Assembly: GCA_049889695.1 (NCBI GenBank)
Contig: JBMHCX010000007.1
Coordinates: forward strand, 124,001 to 188,000
DNA from: WTJH01 sp049889695
GTDB lineage: Bacteria > Bacteroidota > Bacteroidia > Flavobacteriales > Flavobacteriaceae
DNA length: 64,000 nucleotides
Reading direction: 5' to 3'
Under the pieces are notes generated by a model. The model saw only the letters and a list, made by a program, of their open reading frames with translations, did no database searches and had not been told where the DNA came from. Made by a program: the position numbers and the translations under genes. This document shows, piece by piece, positions 51,311 through 59,695 of this stretch (its first letter is position 1; every line of letters starts with the position of its first letter).

Positions 51311-51679
51311 ATGAAGATTTTAAATTTTTCGGTGCGCCTGATTGTGGCCGTCATATTGTTACAAACCTTATATTTTAAATTCGGAGGCCTGCAGGAATCT
51401 GTAGACCTATTCACTAAAATTGTTGGGGCCGAGCACGAGGCCTATCTCCGTATTACCACCGGGGTATTGGAGCTGATTGCAGGAATATTAATCCTCTCTC
51501 CGAAGGGGGCGGTGCTAGGAGCCCTCACAGTTATCGGACTCATGATGGGAGCCATCTTGTCGCATCTTCTATTTTTGGGAATCGATGGTCTCTTTTTTGC
51601 TGCTGTTGTGGCGCTTCTAGGGGCATTGTATACCCTTTGGGTTCACCGAGATGAGATCAATCTTAAAAACTTAATATAG
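51311..51679 (+). CDS. DoxX family membrane protein
   Basis: 122 residues with four membrane helices (VRLIVAVILLQTLYFKFGG; RITTGVLELIAGILILSPKG; VLGALTVIGLMMGAILSHLL; LFFAAVVALLGALYTLWV). The four-helix DoxX pattern with FKFGG after helix 1 is clear. DoxX proteins are linked to thiol/redox balance or quinol oxidation in other bacteria; here the role is unknown. It lies 9 bases before the glutamate-synthase-like gene, so they share a transcript. Confidence 0.8.
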   Translation: MKILNFSVRLIVAVILLQTLYFKFGGLQESVDLFTKIVGAEHEAYLRITTGVLELIAGILILSPKGAVLGALTVIGLMMGAILSHLLFLGIDGLFFAAVVALLGALYTLWVHRDEINLKNLI

Positions 51680-51688
51680 AGTAGTATT

Positions 51689-53215
51689 ATGGCGGGCTTA
51701 AGTTCACTACCAGTTAAGCGGGTGTTTAAGGGATTTGTAGTGCTGTATGCGCTTTCTCTTGGAATCGCCATTTATTGGCCACCCTACATTTTGTCCCTGA
51801 TTATCGTTGCTCCGATTATTCTCATCGGACTTGAAGATTTATTGCAAAAAAAACAAGCCATACGCCGCAATTTCCCCGTATTGGGTCGGATGCGCTATAT
51901 CTTGGAAAATTACTTTCGAGAAGAGATTCGGCAGTATTTTATTGAAGACAATACCAACGGGACTCCTATCAGTCGGGAATATCGTTCTTTGGTCTATCAG
52001 CGGGCAAAAAATGTTCGCGATACCACCCCTTTTGGGACACAGCGCAATGTATACAGCGACGGTTATGAATGGATGCCTCACAGTATATACGCCACCCAAG
52101 AAAGCGAAATTGATCACGATCCGCGTATTCGTATTGGCGGCCCCCAATGCACCCAGCCCTACAATGCCTCTTTGTTAAATATTTCTGCCATGAGCTTTGG
52201 CTCTCTGAGTCAGAATGCCATACTGGCCTTGAATAAGGGAGCTAGAAAAGGAGGGTTTGCCCACAATACGGGCGAGGGAGCCATTTCTCCTTATCACGAA
52301 GCGGGGGGAGGAGACCTGATTTGGCAAATCGGGACAGGCTATTTTGGTTGTCGAACAGAGGATGGAAAGTTTAACCCGGAATCTTTTGCACAGAAAGCAC
52401 AAAATGATCAGGTAAAGATGATTGAAATAAAACTTTCCCAAGGGGCCAAACCCGGACATGGTGGAATATTACCTGCAGCCAAGAATACACCTGAAATTGC
52501 AGCCATAAGAGACGTACCCGTAGGCACAGCTGTTCTTTCACCTCCATCGCACAGTACTTTTTCGTCTCCCCAGGAGCTTATGGTCTGGATCGGTCAACTG
52601 CGTGAACTCTCTGGCGGAAAGCCGATTGGCTTTAAAATATGTATCGGACATCCACAGGAATTCGAGGATATCGTCAAAGCTATGGAGCAAACCGGTATAG
52701 CGCCAGATTTTATTACGGTAGACGGTGCTGAAGGCGGAACAGGGGCTGCCCCAGTAGAATTCACAAACTCATTGGGAATGCCCTTGAGAGACGGGCTCGA
52801 TTTTGTGAATGATACGCTGAAAGATTACGGGCTAAGAGATCAGATCAAAGTCATTGCTTCTGGAAAAATCATTAGCGCTTTTCATATTGCTAGAGTTTTA
52901 GCTCTAGGCGCAGACTTGGTCTATTCTGGGCGTGCTATGATGCTTTCCATCGGCTGTATTCAAGCCCGAGAATGCAATACGAACAGCTGTCCGGTAGGTG
53001 TCGCTACCCAGAAGCCAGAACTTTACAAGGCTTTAGACGTTTCCGATAAAACAGAAAGAGTATATAATTTCCATAAAAACACGATTAAGGCTTTTGTAGA
53101 GCTATTGTCTGCCGCAGGACTGAAGCGACCAAGCGACATTAAACGAAAGCATATTTTACGTCGTGTATCTCCCACCAAAATCAGCAATTATGCCGAACTC
53201 TACGACAATAACTAA
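51689..53215 (+). CDS. FMN-binding glutamate synthase family protein (GltB central/FMN domain)
   Basis: 508 residues; two N-terminal membrane helices (FKGFVVLYALSLGIAIYWPP, YILSLIIVAPIILIGLEDLL), then the FMN-binding TIM barrel of glutamate synthase: ISAMSFGSLSQNAILALNKG, NTGEGAISPYH, KPGHGGILPA, DGAEGGTGAAP and KVIASGKI. The 3Fe-4S cysteines appear in CIQARECNTNSCPVGVATQ. It lacks the GltB glutaminase domain, so it is not a complete glutamate synthase; similar stand-alone proteins are common and their reaction is unsettled. The membrane anchor is notable. Confidence 0.87.
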   Translation: MAGLSSLPVKRVFKGFVVLYALSLGIAIYWPPYILSLIIVAPIILIGLEDLLQKKQAIRRNFPVLGRMRYILENYFREEIRQYFIEDNTNGTPISREYRSLVYQRAKNVRDTTPFGTQRNVYSDGYEWMPHSIYATQESEIDHDPRIRIGGPQCTQPYNASLLNISAMSFGSLSQNAILALNKGARKGGFAHNTGEGAISPYHEAGGGDLIWQIGTGYFGCRTEDGKFNPESFAQKAQNDQVKMIEIKLSQGAKPGHGGILPAAKNTPEIAAIRDVPVGTAVLSPPSHSTFSSPQELMVWIGQLRELSGGKPIGFKICIGHPQEFEDIVKAMEQTGIAPDFITVDGAEGGTGAAPVEFTNSLGMPLRDGLDFVNDTLKDYGLRDQIKVIASGKIISAFHIARVLALGADLVYSGRAMMLSIGCIQARECNTNSCPVGVATQKPELYKALDVSDKTERVYNFHKNTIKAFVELLSAAGLKRPSDIKRKHILRRVSPTKISNYAELYDNN

Positions 53216-53684
53216 TACGCTGCACATGCTGGAGCAATTAGAACAGCTTGTTCCGGCACTAGAAGATGCCTATGCTCAGCCGATTGAAGCAATCGGAAAT
53301 TCCAGTATTGGCGATCATATCCGACACCTGATTGAATTTTATGCATGTTTGTTTTCGGGCCTTGAGAAGACCTCTGAGGTCGATTATGAAGGGAGAAAAA
53401 GGAATCAGGACCTAGCACAATTCCCAGCCGTAGCCCTTTCAGCGATTGCAGAACTTAAGCAAGCTCTCCATCGGCCGCTATTGGAGCGCGAACTACAGGT
53501 ACAAGGCATGCTTTCTTCCGTCGGGCGGGAGTTGCAATATGCTTTTGACCACGCTATTCACCATTGTGCACTGATCAAAGCAGGACTCTATATTCTCCAA
53601 AAGAAGCATTTGGTGACTGATGATTTTGGGGTATCCCCGTCTACCGTTCGCTATCGCGAGCGACAAGCACTGATGTCGAGTTAG
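53190..53684 (+). CDS. DinB-like protein
   Basis: 164 residues from the ATG at 53190, a four-helix bundle with the metal-binding His pattern of DinB/YfiT proteins: SIGDHIRHLIEFYA near residues 40-53 and AFDHAIHHCALIKAG near 117-131. The function is usually a metal-dependent transferase or hydrolase of unknown substrate. It overlaps the glutamate-synthase-like gene by 26 bases and directly precedes an ATP-grasp gene. Confidence 0.7.
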   Translation: MPNSTTITNTLHMLEQLEQLVPALEDAYAQPIEAIGNSSIGDHIRHLIEFYACLFSGLEKTSEVDYEGRKRNQDLAQFPAVALSAIAELKQALHRPLLERELQVQGMLSSVGRELQYAFDHAIHHCALIKAGLYILQKKHLVTDDFGVSPSTVRYRERQALMSS

Positions 53685-54464
53685 ATGAATCGTATAAACT
53701 TTGAACACTGGCCTTGGTATATTCTCTATATCCCTGCCGCTTTTTATTGGGCTTGGTTAGCAATTCTCGAGGGGTCTGCCACATATTTTACACGTGTGAA
53801 CCCTGCCATGATTAATTCCGGAGCAGTAAAGTCCTCCAAGTGGCATTACCTTCAAAAACTTCCTGCTTCCTGGATTCCCAAAACACAACTGCATCATTCA
53901 GAAGGCCTTCAGTTGCCCATCGTTGTTAAACCTGACGATAAAGAAAGAGGGCGTGGTGTCCGTGTTCTCTCGGAACACCATCGAGAAGAAAACGCTTTGT
54001 TTCAAGAGTTTTGTGACCTTCCTTACGAATGCGGAATATTTTATTATCGCTTGGGCAATTCATATGGGATTACGTCGATCACCGAAAAAAAAATTCTACC
54101 CCATCAGCCCATTGGGAGTCACAATTTGGGCACCACCTTTCTGGACGGGCGAAAAAGAATCACTCCAGCTCTGACAGAAGCAATCCATACGTTGGCTTCC
54201 GCTTTGCTGGGATTTAATTATGGTCGTTTGGATATTAAGTTCAACAGCTGGGAGGAATTGGAACAACTCCAACACTTTAAAATTCTTGAAATAAACGGTG
54301 TTAACAGCGAACCGACCCATATCTATCAGCCCGGATATTCACTTGGGCAAGCCTATAAAGATATTTTTGCACACATGAAACTGATGCAACAAATCGCTCG
54401 ACAAAACCGTCACTTAGAAACTCGCCCAGTGTTCTCCTTTTTAAACGATTGGATATGTGCATAG
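53685..54464 (+). CDS. ATP-grasp-like ligase domain protein
   Basis: 259 residues. N-terminal hydrophobic stretch WPWYILYIPAAFYWAWLAIL, then LPIVVKPDDKERGRGVRVL (ATP-grasp lysine and phosphate-loop region), NYGRLDIKFNS and ILEINGVNSEPTHIYQPG (the metal-binding Asp and Glu-x-Asn of the ATP-grasp fold). It resembles D-Ala-D-Ala-ligase-like enzymes that join an amino group to a carboxylate. The substrate is unknown. It begins immediately after the DinB-like stop and overlaps the next gene by 10 bases. Confidence 0.65.
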   Translation: MNRINFEHWPWYILYIPAAFYWAWLAILEGSATYFTRVNPAMINSGAVKSSKWHYLQKLPASWIPKTQLHHSEGLQLPIVVKPDDKERGRGVRVLSEHHREENALFQEFCDLPYECGIFYYRLGNSYGITSITEKKILPHQPIGSHNLGTTFLDGRKRITPALTEAIHTLASALLGFNYGRLDIKFNSWEELEQLQHFKILEINGVNSEPTHIYQPGYSLGQAYKDIFAHMKLMQQIARQNRHLETRPVFSFLNDWICA

Positions 54465-54985
54465 TTGCTTGGCTACCTCACCAAAATGGGTATCATGTCT
54501 TTTCCAATCGGGACGACCGACCCGCCAAAGCACATCTATCGAATCATCGCCAGCAAGGAAGTGATCTGGTTATATTGCTCAATGGCGGATTCAAAAAACA
54601 TCGCTCAACGCCTCCCTATCGCGCCAGTCGGGTAGAAGTGTTGCAGACGTATTTTGATTTTCTCGGAGCAGATGATTTTTACCACAATTTTGTGTTCGAA
54701 GGGATGGAAGCATTTACCTTGGTCGTTTTCCAACATCAACAACTGCAACAACTGGTTTGGACCGGGACTGAAGTTCGTCGTCAGCAGCTGGACCTACATC
54801 AGCTCCATCTGTGGGCCTCTTCTACTTTATACACCGAAAAAGAACGACTTCAGTTTCGAAGCTTAGTCGAACAACAGCGGCAAGATCCTGCGGAAGTTTC
54901 GCAACTATTTAAACATACATTCAAATATCCCGGTAATGCATACGGGACGGTTACCTTAAGTACGGTTCATTTCGAACTGCAGTAG
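54455..54985 (+). CDS. NRDE family protein
   Basis: 176 residues starting MCIVAWLPHQNGYHVFSNRD. The Met-Cys start and SNRDDRP (an Asn-Arg-Asp-Asp variant of the NRDE motif) identify the TANGO2-like NRDE family, thought to be N-terminal-nucleophile hydrolase-like with Cys2 exposed. LLNGGFKKHRSTPPYRASRV is a second family stretch. The ATG at 54455 is chosen so that Cys is residue 2. It overlaps the ATP-grasp gene by 10 bases. Biochemical role unknown. Confidence 0.75.
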   Translation: MCIVAWLPHQNGYHVFSNRDDRPAKAHLSNHRQQGSDLVILLNGGFKKHRSTPPYRASRVEVLQTYFDFLGADDFYHNFVFEGMEAFTLVVFQHQQLQQLVWTGTEVRRQQLDLHQLHLWASSTLYTEKERLQFRSLVEQQRQDPAEVSQLFKHTFKYPGNAYGTVTLSTVHFELQ

Positions 54986-55001
54986 GGAAGAAGGGCAAAC
55001 A

Positions 55002-55412
55002 CTATTTTTTGGCCTCACAATTCATCATCCAAGCAATCCCAAAAGGGTCTGTTAACATCCCGAAGTGTGCCCCCCAAAATTGTTCCGCGAGGGGAAGCGT
55101 TACTTTTCCGCCAGTGCTTAATTGCTCAAAGGCAGTTGTCATTTCCGCTAGGTCGGTATAGTTTAAACTGAGTTGAACAGGGATAAAATGAGTCGCCTCT
55201 GTTTGGGGTTGGTCGCAGACCATGGCAATACAAGTATCGTTCAGATAAAGTTCGGCATGCATGATCCATTCGGCTTGCTCTGCTGAGTGTTCTTGACCGC
55301 TAGAAGCATAGGTTTCGAATAGCCTGGCTTCTAGGTTTAATGCCTTGCCGTAAAAGTTGATTGCCTCCTGGGCACGGCCGTGAAAAATAAGATAAGGATG
55401 AAGTTGAAACAT
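55002..55412 (-). CDS. PhnB-like VOC superfamily protein
   Basis: 136 residues: MFQLHPYLIFHGRAQEAINF, YGKALNLEARLFETY, and C-terminal WGAHFGMLTDPFGIAWMMNC. This is the glyoxalase/VOC fold of the PhnB-like (3-demethylubiquinone methyltransferase-like) group, which despite the name has no confirmed methyltransferase activity. Probably a cytoplasmic dimer. It lies 15 bases downstream of a small lipoprotein gene on the minus strand. Confidence 0.88.
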   Translation of the reverse strand: MFQLHPYLIFHGRAQEAINFYGKALNLEARLFETYASSGQEHSAEQAEWIMHAELYLNDTCIAMVCDQPQTEATHFIPVQLSLNYTDLAEMTTAFEQLSTGGKVTLPLAEQFWGAHFGMLTDPFGIAWMMNCEAKK

Positions 55413-55427
55413 AATTTGAGGGTTAAT

Positions 55428-55757
55428 TTATTCATTGCAAGTAGCTGCTTCAATATCCGAAGCAGTAATGGTGTAGTTCTCCGTTCTCGTATCAATTTGT
55501 TGTCCGGAGTAGGTGAAGATACTCCAAGTGATTTCCGCTGCATAATCCAATGCTTCGTAGCAGGCTAAGTTCGCATCTGCACTGTTCCAAACCGCTGTCT
55601 GATAGCCCAAGGCATTTCCGCCAATGTTGATGTCTTGCAGTCGAAATCGAACAGTACAGTAACAATCTTTTAGTGGTTCCTCTTCTGTCCCCGAGCAGCT
55701 TAGCGCACTACTTAAAACAAATGAGGTCAACACCAAAGAAGGATATTTTTTAAGCAT
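55428..55757 (-). CDS. Small hypothetical lipoprotein
   Basis: 109 residues with the signal MLKKYPSLVLTSFVLSSALSC; the Cys at residue 21 fits a lipobox. The mature part contains five further cysteines (CYC, LACYEA, EAATC among them), so disulphides are likely. No family recognised. It precedes the PhnB-like gene and is divergent from the iron operon. Confidence 0.6.
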   Translation of the reverse strand: MLKKYPSLVLTSFVLSSALSCSGTEEEPLKDCYCTVRFRLQDINIGGNALGYQTAVWNSADANLACYEALDYAAEITWSIFTYSGQQIDTRTENYTITASDIEAATCNE

Positions 55758-55879
55758 GCTTTAAAATACAAAAATCAGCAGAAATAGAGGTTGAAAGCCC
55801 CAAAAACAGCTTTTCCCAAAAAGGATTTTCCAAACAATGAAATAGGGTTTAACGATCGAATTATGAACAATCGCATATC

Positions 55880-55902
55880 TTATTTAGAATTATTTTGAAT
55901 AA
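55880..55902. promoter_or_regulatory. Fur-box-like palindrome
   Basis: A 23-base imperfect palindrome with left half TTATTTAGAAT and right half ATTTTGAATAA around a central T. It resembles the Fur site form ATTTAGAAT/ATTCTAAAT I know from Flavobacteriia upstream of iron-uptake genes. It overlaps the -33 promoter box of the operon that begins at 55945, which suits iron-dependent repression. Confidence 0.65.
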
Positions 55903-55925
55903 AAACAAAACTCTATTTATATTTG
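55894..55925 (+). promoter_or_regulatory. Promoter of the iron-uptake operon
   Basis: TTTG (55894-55897), 20 bases, then TATATTTG (55918-55925): a match to both Bacteroidota elements, 19 bases before the first start codon, and overlapped by the Fur-like box. Confidence 0.75.
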
Positions 55926-55944
55926 TTCCAAATAAAAATAACAG

Positions 55945-57135
55945 ATGAATAAATTTATTGCCCCTTTATTGATTTGTTCCCTATTTGCTTGTTCGGATGA
56001 CGATGGAGGTGCGTCCGAAATTCTTGCCCCAGCAACTTATACCTTCAGTAGAGACGGTGAAAGCACGGTGCATTTTTCCGGTCAGACTACACGAATTCAA
56101 ATGGCTGAAGAATTGGCTCAGCAGCTGATAAATTTTAATACAACTGCAGAGCAGTTGAGCGATATGTTTGCCAATGAAAACGACCCGTTTACCGCTTCGG
56201 AATTAAATTCATCTTCCAAATCTATTAAGAGTAAAACAGCGGCTTCGGCCGATTATTTTGTGATGAATACGGCCATTTCTGCAACCATACGTGCAGAATT
56301 CGACAGCTGGATCGATCGGCAGGTCAGCGAAGTTTTTCCAGCCCAGCAAACACTGGCCACCGCGGGAGTAGCAGGGCAGTTGGCCGATGGAAGTAGTAAC
56401 CGATATGTAAGTGCAAAAGGGTTGGAATACAATCAGCTGTTTACTAAGTCGCTTATCGGTGCGCTCATGGTGGATCAGATGTTGAACAACTACCTCAGCA
56501 CTGCTGTATTGGATGCTGGAACTAATCGGGAAAACAATACCAATGGTATTTTGTCTGACGACAGTCCATACACAGTTATGGAACATAAATGGGATGAGGC
56601 TTACGGCTATCTTTATGGAACTTCCGTTGATCCAGCCAACCCGAATGAAACCATAGGAGAAGACGATAGCTTTCTCAATAAATATATGGGACGTGTTGAA
56701 AATGACGCAGATTTTACTGGGATTGCTGCTACTGTATTCGATGCTTTTAAATTGGGGCGTGCAGCTATAGTAGCCGGAGATTATGCCCTAAGAGATGAGC
56801 AAGCAGCCATCATCCGCGAAAAAATTTCGACCATTATTGGCATCCGGGCCGTTTATTATTTACAACAAGGGAAAAATGCATTAACGGGTGAAGTAGCGGA
56901 TTACGGTGCCGCTTTCCATGATCTTTCTGAAGGCTACGGCTTTGTCTATAATTTGCAGTTTACCCGAAGACCAGGAACCGACCAACCGTATTTTTCAAGA
57001 GAAGAAGTGCAAGCCTTTTTAGGGCAACTAACCTCCGCTAATGGCTTATGGGACCTCAGTGGAACGACCCTAGATGATTTGTCCAACCAGATTGCCGATC
57101 GCTTCGACTTCAGTCTCGAACAAGCAGCTAATTAA
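55945..57135 (+). CDS. DUF4856 domain lipoprotein
   Basis: 396 residues; signal MNKFIAPLLICSLFAC with Cys16. The body (ATYTFSRDGESTVHFSGQTT at the start, HKWDEAYGYLYG in the middle, VYYLQQGK and EGYGFVYNLQFTR later) is the DUF4856 pattern. The family is found beside imelysin and TonB receptor genes in Bacteroidota and probably has a surface role in iron acquisition. It is the first gene of the operon under the Fur-like box and precedes the imelysin gene by 76 bases. Confidence 0.8.
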   Translation: MNKFIAPLLICSLFACSDDDGGASEILAPATYTFSRDGESTVHFSGQTTRIQMAEELAQQLINFNTTAEQLSDMFANENDPFTASELNSSSKSIKSKTAASADYFVMNTAISATIRAEFDSWIDRQVSEVFPAQQTLATAGVAGQLADGSSNRYVSAKGLEYNQLFTKSLIGALMVDQMLNNYLSTAVLDAGTNRENNTNGILSDDSPYTVMEHKWDEAYGYLYGTSVDPANPNETIGEDDSFLNKYMGRVENDADFTGIAATVFDAFKLGRAAIVAGDYALRDEQAAIIREKISTIIGIRAVYYLQQGKNALTGEVADYGAAFHDLSEGYGFVYNLQFTRRPGTDQPYFSREEVQAFLGQLTSANGLWDLSGTTLDDLSNQIADRFDFSLEQAAN

Positions 57136-57211
57136 AGTGAATAATTCCTAACAAAAAAGATTCAACAGCTTCTAGATAAATGTTAATTTTGCTCAACCTC
57201 CGAAAATATAG

Positions 57212-58336
57212 ATGATGAAGAAGGCAGTAGTAGTTCTTTTTGGTGGACTTTTATGCAGTTGTTCTACTCCAGACGACTCCTCGGACACCTCCGGTAGCGC
57301 ACAAAACTCAGTTGATTTTGACCGTGCTGAAATGCTCGCCCATTGGGCAGACAATATTATCCTCCCTGCTTATGCCGACTTTTCCCTTCAGCTCGATCAG
57401 TTGGAAACAGCAGCCGATGCATTCGTCGATACTCCTGATATAATCCAGCTTGCCCAATTGCAAGAAAAATGGGCCATGGCCTACGAAACTTGGCAAAAGG
57501 TATCTATGTTCGAAATCGGCCCCGCAGAGACACTTAACTACCGACTACAGATGAATATCTATCCGGTAGATCGGGAATTGATCCAAAGTAACATCCTTGC
57601 AGATAACTACAACCTGGAACTGCCTTCCAACCGAGTAGCAAAAGGTTTTCCAGCTTTAGATTATATGTTGTTTGGTCTTGCCGAACAGCAACAAGAGATT
57701 TTAATCTTGTATGTAGGAGAAGAAGGTGCACTTCGGCGCGCTTATTTGACTTCGCTAGTAGCAGACATGAAATCCCTGCACGAACAAGTATTAGACGGCT
57801 GGGAAAACGGATACCGCGATAGTTTTGTTAGCAATGACGGAAGCTCATCTACAGCCTCTGTCGATCGTTTCGTGAATGACTTTATCTATTATTACGAAAA
57901 GCATCTGCGAGCAGGAAAAATGGGTATCCCTGCGGGAGTTTTCTCAGGAGATGTACTATTGCAAAACCTAGAAGGGTGCTTTCACGGTAGCATTTCTAAA
58001 CGAATGTTTTTAGTCGGACTTCAAGCGACACAGGATTTTTTTAATGGAAAAGCATATGCCTCTGAAACCTATGGCCCGAGTTTAAGTGCCTACTTAGATG
58101 CGCTAAATGTAGTGAAAGAAGGGGCAGACCTAAGTGCTGTGATCAACACACAGATCGATGAAGCTCGATCCGAAGTTCAAGATTTGGATCCTTTTAAAGT
58201 GGCGCTTCAACAAAACCCACCGGTCGATTTTTTAGAAGCCTATGACGAAGTACAACGCTTGGTGCCTTTGTTGAAAGTGGATATGGTCAGCGCCCTTAGT
58301 ATCACGATAGATTTTGTCGATGCCGATGGAGATTAA
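57212..58336 (+). CDS. Imelysin family protein
   Basis: 374 residues; lipoprotein signal MMKKAVVVLFGGLLCSC. The conserved KGFPALDYMLFGL (about 145-157) and AYETWQKVSMFEIGPAETLN (about 90-109) are imelysin-like signatures; the GxHxxE motif of classical IrpA is replaced by GFPALDY, as in the imelysin-like group. Exposed on the envelope, members bind iron or help its uptake. The start could be the second ATG three bases on. The next gene starts four bases after its stop, so it is tightly coupled. Confidence 0.82.
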   Translation: MMKKAVVVLFGGLLCSCSTPDDSSDTSGSAQNSVDFDRAEMLAHWADNIILPAYADFSLQLDQLETAADAFVDTPDIIQLAQLQEKWAMAYETWQKVSMFEIGPAETLNYRLQMNIYPVDRELIQSNILADNYNLELPSNRVAKGFPALDYMLFGLAEQQQEILILYVGEEGALRRAYLTSLVADMKSLHEQVLDGWENGYRDSFVSNDGSSSTASVDRFVNDFIYYYEKHLRAGKMGIPAGVFSGDVLLQNLEGCFHGSISKRMFLVGLQATQDFFNGKAYASETYGPSLSAYLDALNVVKEGADLSAVINTQIDEARSEVQDLDPFKVALQQNPPVDFLEAYDEVQRLVPLLKVDMVSALSITIDFVDADGD

Positions 58337-58339
58337 CCC

Positions 58340-59695
58340 ATGATTAATCGTTTGCAAACATATTTGAATACCCCAGTCGAGGCCGCTCCTTTAGCGGTCT
58401 TTCGCATTTTATTTGGGGCGCTAATGTTTGCCAGTATCGTTCGCTTTTGGGCCTATGGATGGATTGAAAAATTGTATTTATCACCCCAATGGCACTTTTC
58501 CTACTACGGTTTTGAATGGGTACAACCCTTGGGGAGCTACACTTATCTTTTATTCATCATTTGCGGTATAAGCGCGCTGTTGGTCATGTTTGGCATTCGC
58601 TATCGTATAGCCATTGTCCTTTTTTTTCTGAGTTTTACTTACATCGAGCTGATGGACAAGACCACTTATTTAAATCACTACTACTTTATTAGTGTTTTAA
58701 GTGCTGTGATGATTTTTCTTCCGGCAGGGGAGTATTGTTCTTGGGATGCCCGTTTCCGATCCCAAGCCAGTGGATGGGTCCCGCGCTGGAGTATTTTTTC
58801 ACTACAGCTTTTGCTGGCCATCGTCTATTTCTACGCCGGCTTGGCTAAACTCAATAGCGATTGGTTAGTAGAAGCGATGCCCTTGAAGATATGGCTTCCC
58901 TCTAAAGTTGATATTCCACTTTTAGGAGAATTTATGCGACAAGAATGGGTGCACTATGCCTTCAGTTGGGGAGGAGCTCTCTATGACCTTAGTATTCCTT
59001 TTTTATTGTGGTGGAAACCTACTCGTCGTTGGGCTTTTGTGGGAGTGGTCGTTTTTCATGTCTTGACGCGAATATTATTTCCCATAGGGATGTTTCCTTA
59101 CATCATGATCGTAAGTACATTGATATTCTTTGAGGCGTCATTTCATCAAAAATACATCGATCTGCTGCGAAAAATCACCGGCGTTTCCCAGCGACCGATC
59201 GCCAGACCTGCGCCATCTTTGTTTGGGGTGAAGTCTATGGCCAAAACTGTAGTTCTGTTTATTTTGATCGTTCAGCTTTTATTTCCCTGGCGCTATTTGT
59301 TTTATCCGGGGGAGTTGTTCTGGACGGAAGAAGGCTATCGCTTCTCTTGGCGAGTAATGCTGATGGAAAAATCCGGATATGCCCAATTCAAAGTCGTGAA
59401 TGGGCAAACGGGCAAGTGGTTTTATGTCGATAATAGCGACTTTTTAACCCCTTTTCAGGAAAAACAAATGAGTTTTCAGCCCGATTTTATTTTAGAATAC
59501 GCCCATATGCTCCGCGATCACTTTCAGGAACAGGGCCATCAAAATATTGAAATTTATGTCGAGTCTTCCGTAGCTTTGAATGGTCGTCTGAGCCAACCGC
59601 TGATTGACCCGGAGGTAGACCTTGCTCAGCAAGAAGAATCCTTTCAACCTAAAACATGGATATTACCCTTTAAAGATGCGATACAAGGTTTATAG
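58340..59695 (+). CDS. HTTM domain membrane protein (vitamin K-dependent carboxylase-like)
   Basis: 451 residues; about seven membrane helices form the HTTM domain (PLAVFRILFGALMFASIVRF, SYTYLLFIICGISALLVMFG, and so on), then a soluble C-terminal part. Related to the gamma-glutamyl carboxylase superfamily, which has the KL(N)SDWL-like loop also visible here (YAGLAKLNSDWLVEAMP). It lies between imelysin and the receptor in an iron-linked operon; its role there is not established. The stop overlaps the start of the receptor gene by 20 bases. Confidence 0.82.
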   Translation: MINRLQTYLNTPVEAAPLAVFRILFGALMFASIVRFWAYGWIEKLYLSPQWHFSYYGFEWVQPLGSYTYLLFIICGISALLVMFGIRYRIAIVLFFLSFTYIELMDKTTYLNHYYFISVLSAVMIFLPAGEYCSWDARFRSQASGWVPRWSIFSLQLLLAIVYFYAGLAKLNSDWLVEAMPLKIWLPSKVDIPLLGEFMRQEWVHYAFSWGGALYDLSIPFLLWWKPTRRWAFVGVVVFHVLTRILFPIGMFPYIMIVSTLIFFEASFHQKYIDLLRKITGVSQRPIARPAPSLFGVKSMAKTVVLFILIVQLLFPWRYLFYPGELFWTEEGYRFSWRVMLMEKSGYAQFKVVNGQTGKWFYVDNSDFLTPFQEKQMSFQPDFILEYAHMLRDHFQEQGHQNIEIYVESSVALNGRLSQPLIDPEVDLAQQEESFQPKTWILPFKDAIQGL

